Part shown: positions 29,993 through 30,747 of the stretch, one piece after another
How positions within the stretch are numbered: the first letter of the stretch is position 1
Layout: each line of letters begins with the position of its first letter
DNA from: Bacteroidales bacterium
GTDB taxonomy: Bacteria; Bacteroidota; Bacteroidia; Bacteroidales; Bacteroidaceae
Assembly (NCBI GenBank): GCA_004555055.1
Contig: SFJN01000006.1
Coordinates: forward strand, 1-30,747
Length of the DNA stretch: 30,747 nt
Reading direction: 5' to 3'
The notes under the pieces: model-generated
Told to the model about the DNA's origin: nothing
What the model saw: the letters and a program-made list of their open reading frames with translations, nothing else
The model's database searches: none
Translations under genes and position numbers: made by a program

Positions 29993-30747
29993 TTACTTCA
30001 AAGCCTGTCGAAGGTCGTCAATGAGATCATCGGCATCCTCCAATCCGGCAGAGAGTCGGATGAGATGTTCGCTGATGTCCATGTCGCGGCGCTGGGCTTC
30101 GGTGAAGTTTCCGAAGATGGTGCTGGCAGGATGTATGGCAAGCGAACGGTTGTCGAAGAGGTTTGTGGCACGGCATATGAGTTGCAGGCGGTCGAGAAAC
30201 CTGAAGCAGGCCTCGCGGCTTTCAAGTTCCAATGTGAGCATGGCTCCCGGACGCTCCCCGAACTGCCTTACCGCCACATCGTGGAAAGCGTCGGTCTGGA
30301 GACCGGGATAGCGGACGGCCTTCACCTCGGGCATACGCTGCAGGGCTTCGGCCATCGCCAGGGCATTCTGTGTCTGCTTTTCATAGCGTACGGCAAGGGT
30401 CTCCAGTCCCAAGGTCTGCATATAGGCAACATGGGGCGTCATGTAAGCCCCGAAATTCATCAGCATCTCCTGCCTCATGCGGCGTTTGAAATCGGATTCT
30501 GCGGCATGGAGGATTACCAGTCCCCCTATGGATGTGGCACCTCCGGAGATGTATTTCGTGCTCGACACCACCTCTACGTCGATGCCCAACGCCTTCCCGT
30601 CAAAGACAATGAAGGGTACCATGGTGGTGTCGGCAATGAGTGGCAGACGGTGCTTGTGCGCCAGGGAGGAAAGTGCAGCGATATCGGCAACCTCGAGCTG
30701 GGGGTTCGTCATGACCTCCATGAAGATGCAGCATGTGGTGTCGTCGA
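29993..30747 (-). CDS. Cys/Met-metabolism PLP enzyme (O-acetylhomoserine sulfhydrylase / cystathionine gamma-synthase type), N-terminus cut by window edge
   Basis: The frame stays open past the Met at 30721 to the window end (residues DDTTCCIF precede it), so that Met is internal and the true start lies beyond the right edge. Visible family motifs: SNP-like TNPQLEVADI, IADTTMVPF with the PLP-binding Asp, and VSSTKYISGG with the PLP lysine. The C-terminus has ATNLFDNRSLAIHPAST and ISEHLIRLSAGLEDADDLIDDL, normal for the family. It would make homocysteine or cystathionine from an activated homoserine; which member of the family it is cannot be settled. It lies upstream of, and is probably co-transcribed with, the MalY-type lyase. 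Confidence 0.9.
   Translation of the reverse strand, partial: DDTTCCIFMEVMTNPQLEVADIAALSSLAHKHRLPLIADTTMVPFIVFDGKALGIDVEVVSSTKYISGGATSIGGLVILHAAESDFKRRMRQEMLMNFGAYMTPHVAYMQTLGLETLAVRYEKQTQNALAMAEALQRMPEVKAVRYPGLQTDAFHDVAVRQFGERPGAMLTLELESREACFRFLDRLQLICRATNLFDNRSLAIHPASTIFGNFTEAQRRDMDISEHLIRLSAGLEDADDLIDDLRQALK

Noticed and set aside
28749..30311. 520-aa plus-strand frame opposite the MalY-type and Cys/Met genes
   Set aside because: Both minus-strand proteins show complete PLP motifs; the plus-strand frame spans their intergenic gap and has no family features.

Overview
The window looks like part of a Bacteroidota (Bacteroidales) chromosome, most likely Prevotellaceae-like. The reasons are glycosidases of GH92, GH29, GH3, PNGase F and DUF4838 type, promoters of the Bacteroidales form TTTG-N19-21-TAnnTTTG, C-termini resembling type IX secretion (T9SS) sorting domains, and a permuted NanM-like mutarotase fused to a sodium symporter. 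Coding DNA is fairly GC-rich and the intergenic stretches are AT-rich. No tRNA, rRNA or CRISPR array was seen.

Left edge (1-1358): this holds the first codons of a leftward gene, with a promoter overlapped by repeated TTGGAA/TTCCAA palindromes, and a second leftward consensus promoter with no clear gene. A 293-bp MITE-like element has 19-bp inverted ends and a TAGA duplication. Next come a palindromic dispersed repeat (copy A) and a cluster of TGTAGGA heptamers.

1359-8989: two tandem rightward paralogues (1518 and 992 aa) built of jelly-roll 'choice-of-anchor J'/cleaved-adhesin-like modules, Fn3 modules, a CARDB-like module and a T9SS-like tail. They look like secreted or surface adhesins. 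A hairpin separates them and a terminator-like hairpin follows.

9393-21322: a probable six-gene rightward operon for degrading N-glycans: DUF4838 (GH163-like) protein, BNR/Asp-box protein, PNGase F-like amidase, GH29 alpha-fucosidase, GH3 glycosidase and GH92 alpha-mannosidase. It starts at a TAACTTTG promoter and ends at a good terminator. All six products have ordinary export signals with no clear lipobox, suggesting a periplasmic set. No SusC/SusD pair or sensor gene is present in the window.

21323-22183: about 860 bp without a gene, holding a long hairpin, a 17-bp direct repeat, the second copy (B) of the dispersed palindrome, and the promoter of the mutarotase-symporter fusion (22184-24823), which probably imports a sialic-acid-like sugar.

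24840-30747: housekeeping genes. These are trxA with a small very acidic protein of unknown function, a nested-hairpin terminator, hemW, and a degQ/htrA-type protease. Convergent to these, on the minus strand, are a MalY/PatB C-S lyase and a Cys/Met-metabolism PLP enzyme cut by the right edge, together suggesting sulfur amino-acid metabolism.

How the genes may work together (inference): the adhesin-like proteins could hold host or dietary glycoproteins at the surface. PNGase and the DUF4838 enzyme would release or cut N-glycans, and GH29, GH92 and GH3 would trim fucose, mannose and a beta-linked sugar. The symporter would take up one of the released sugars.
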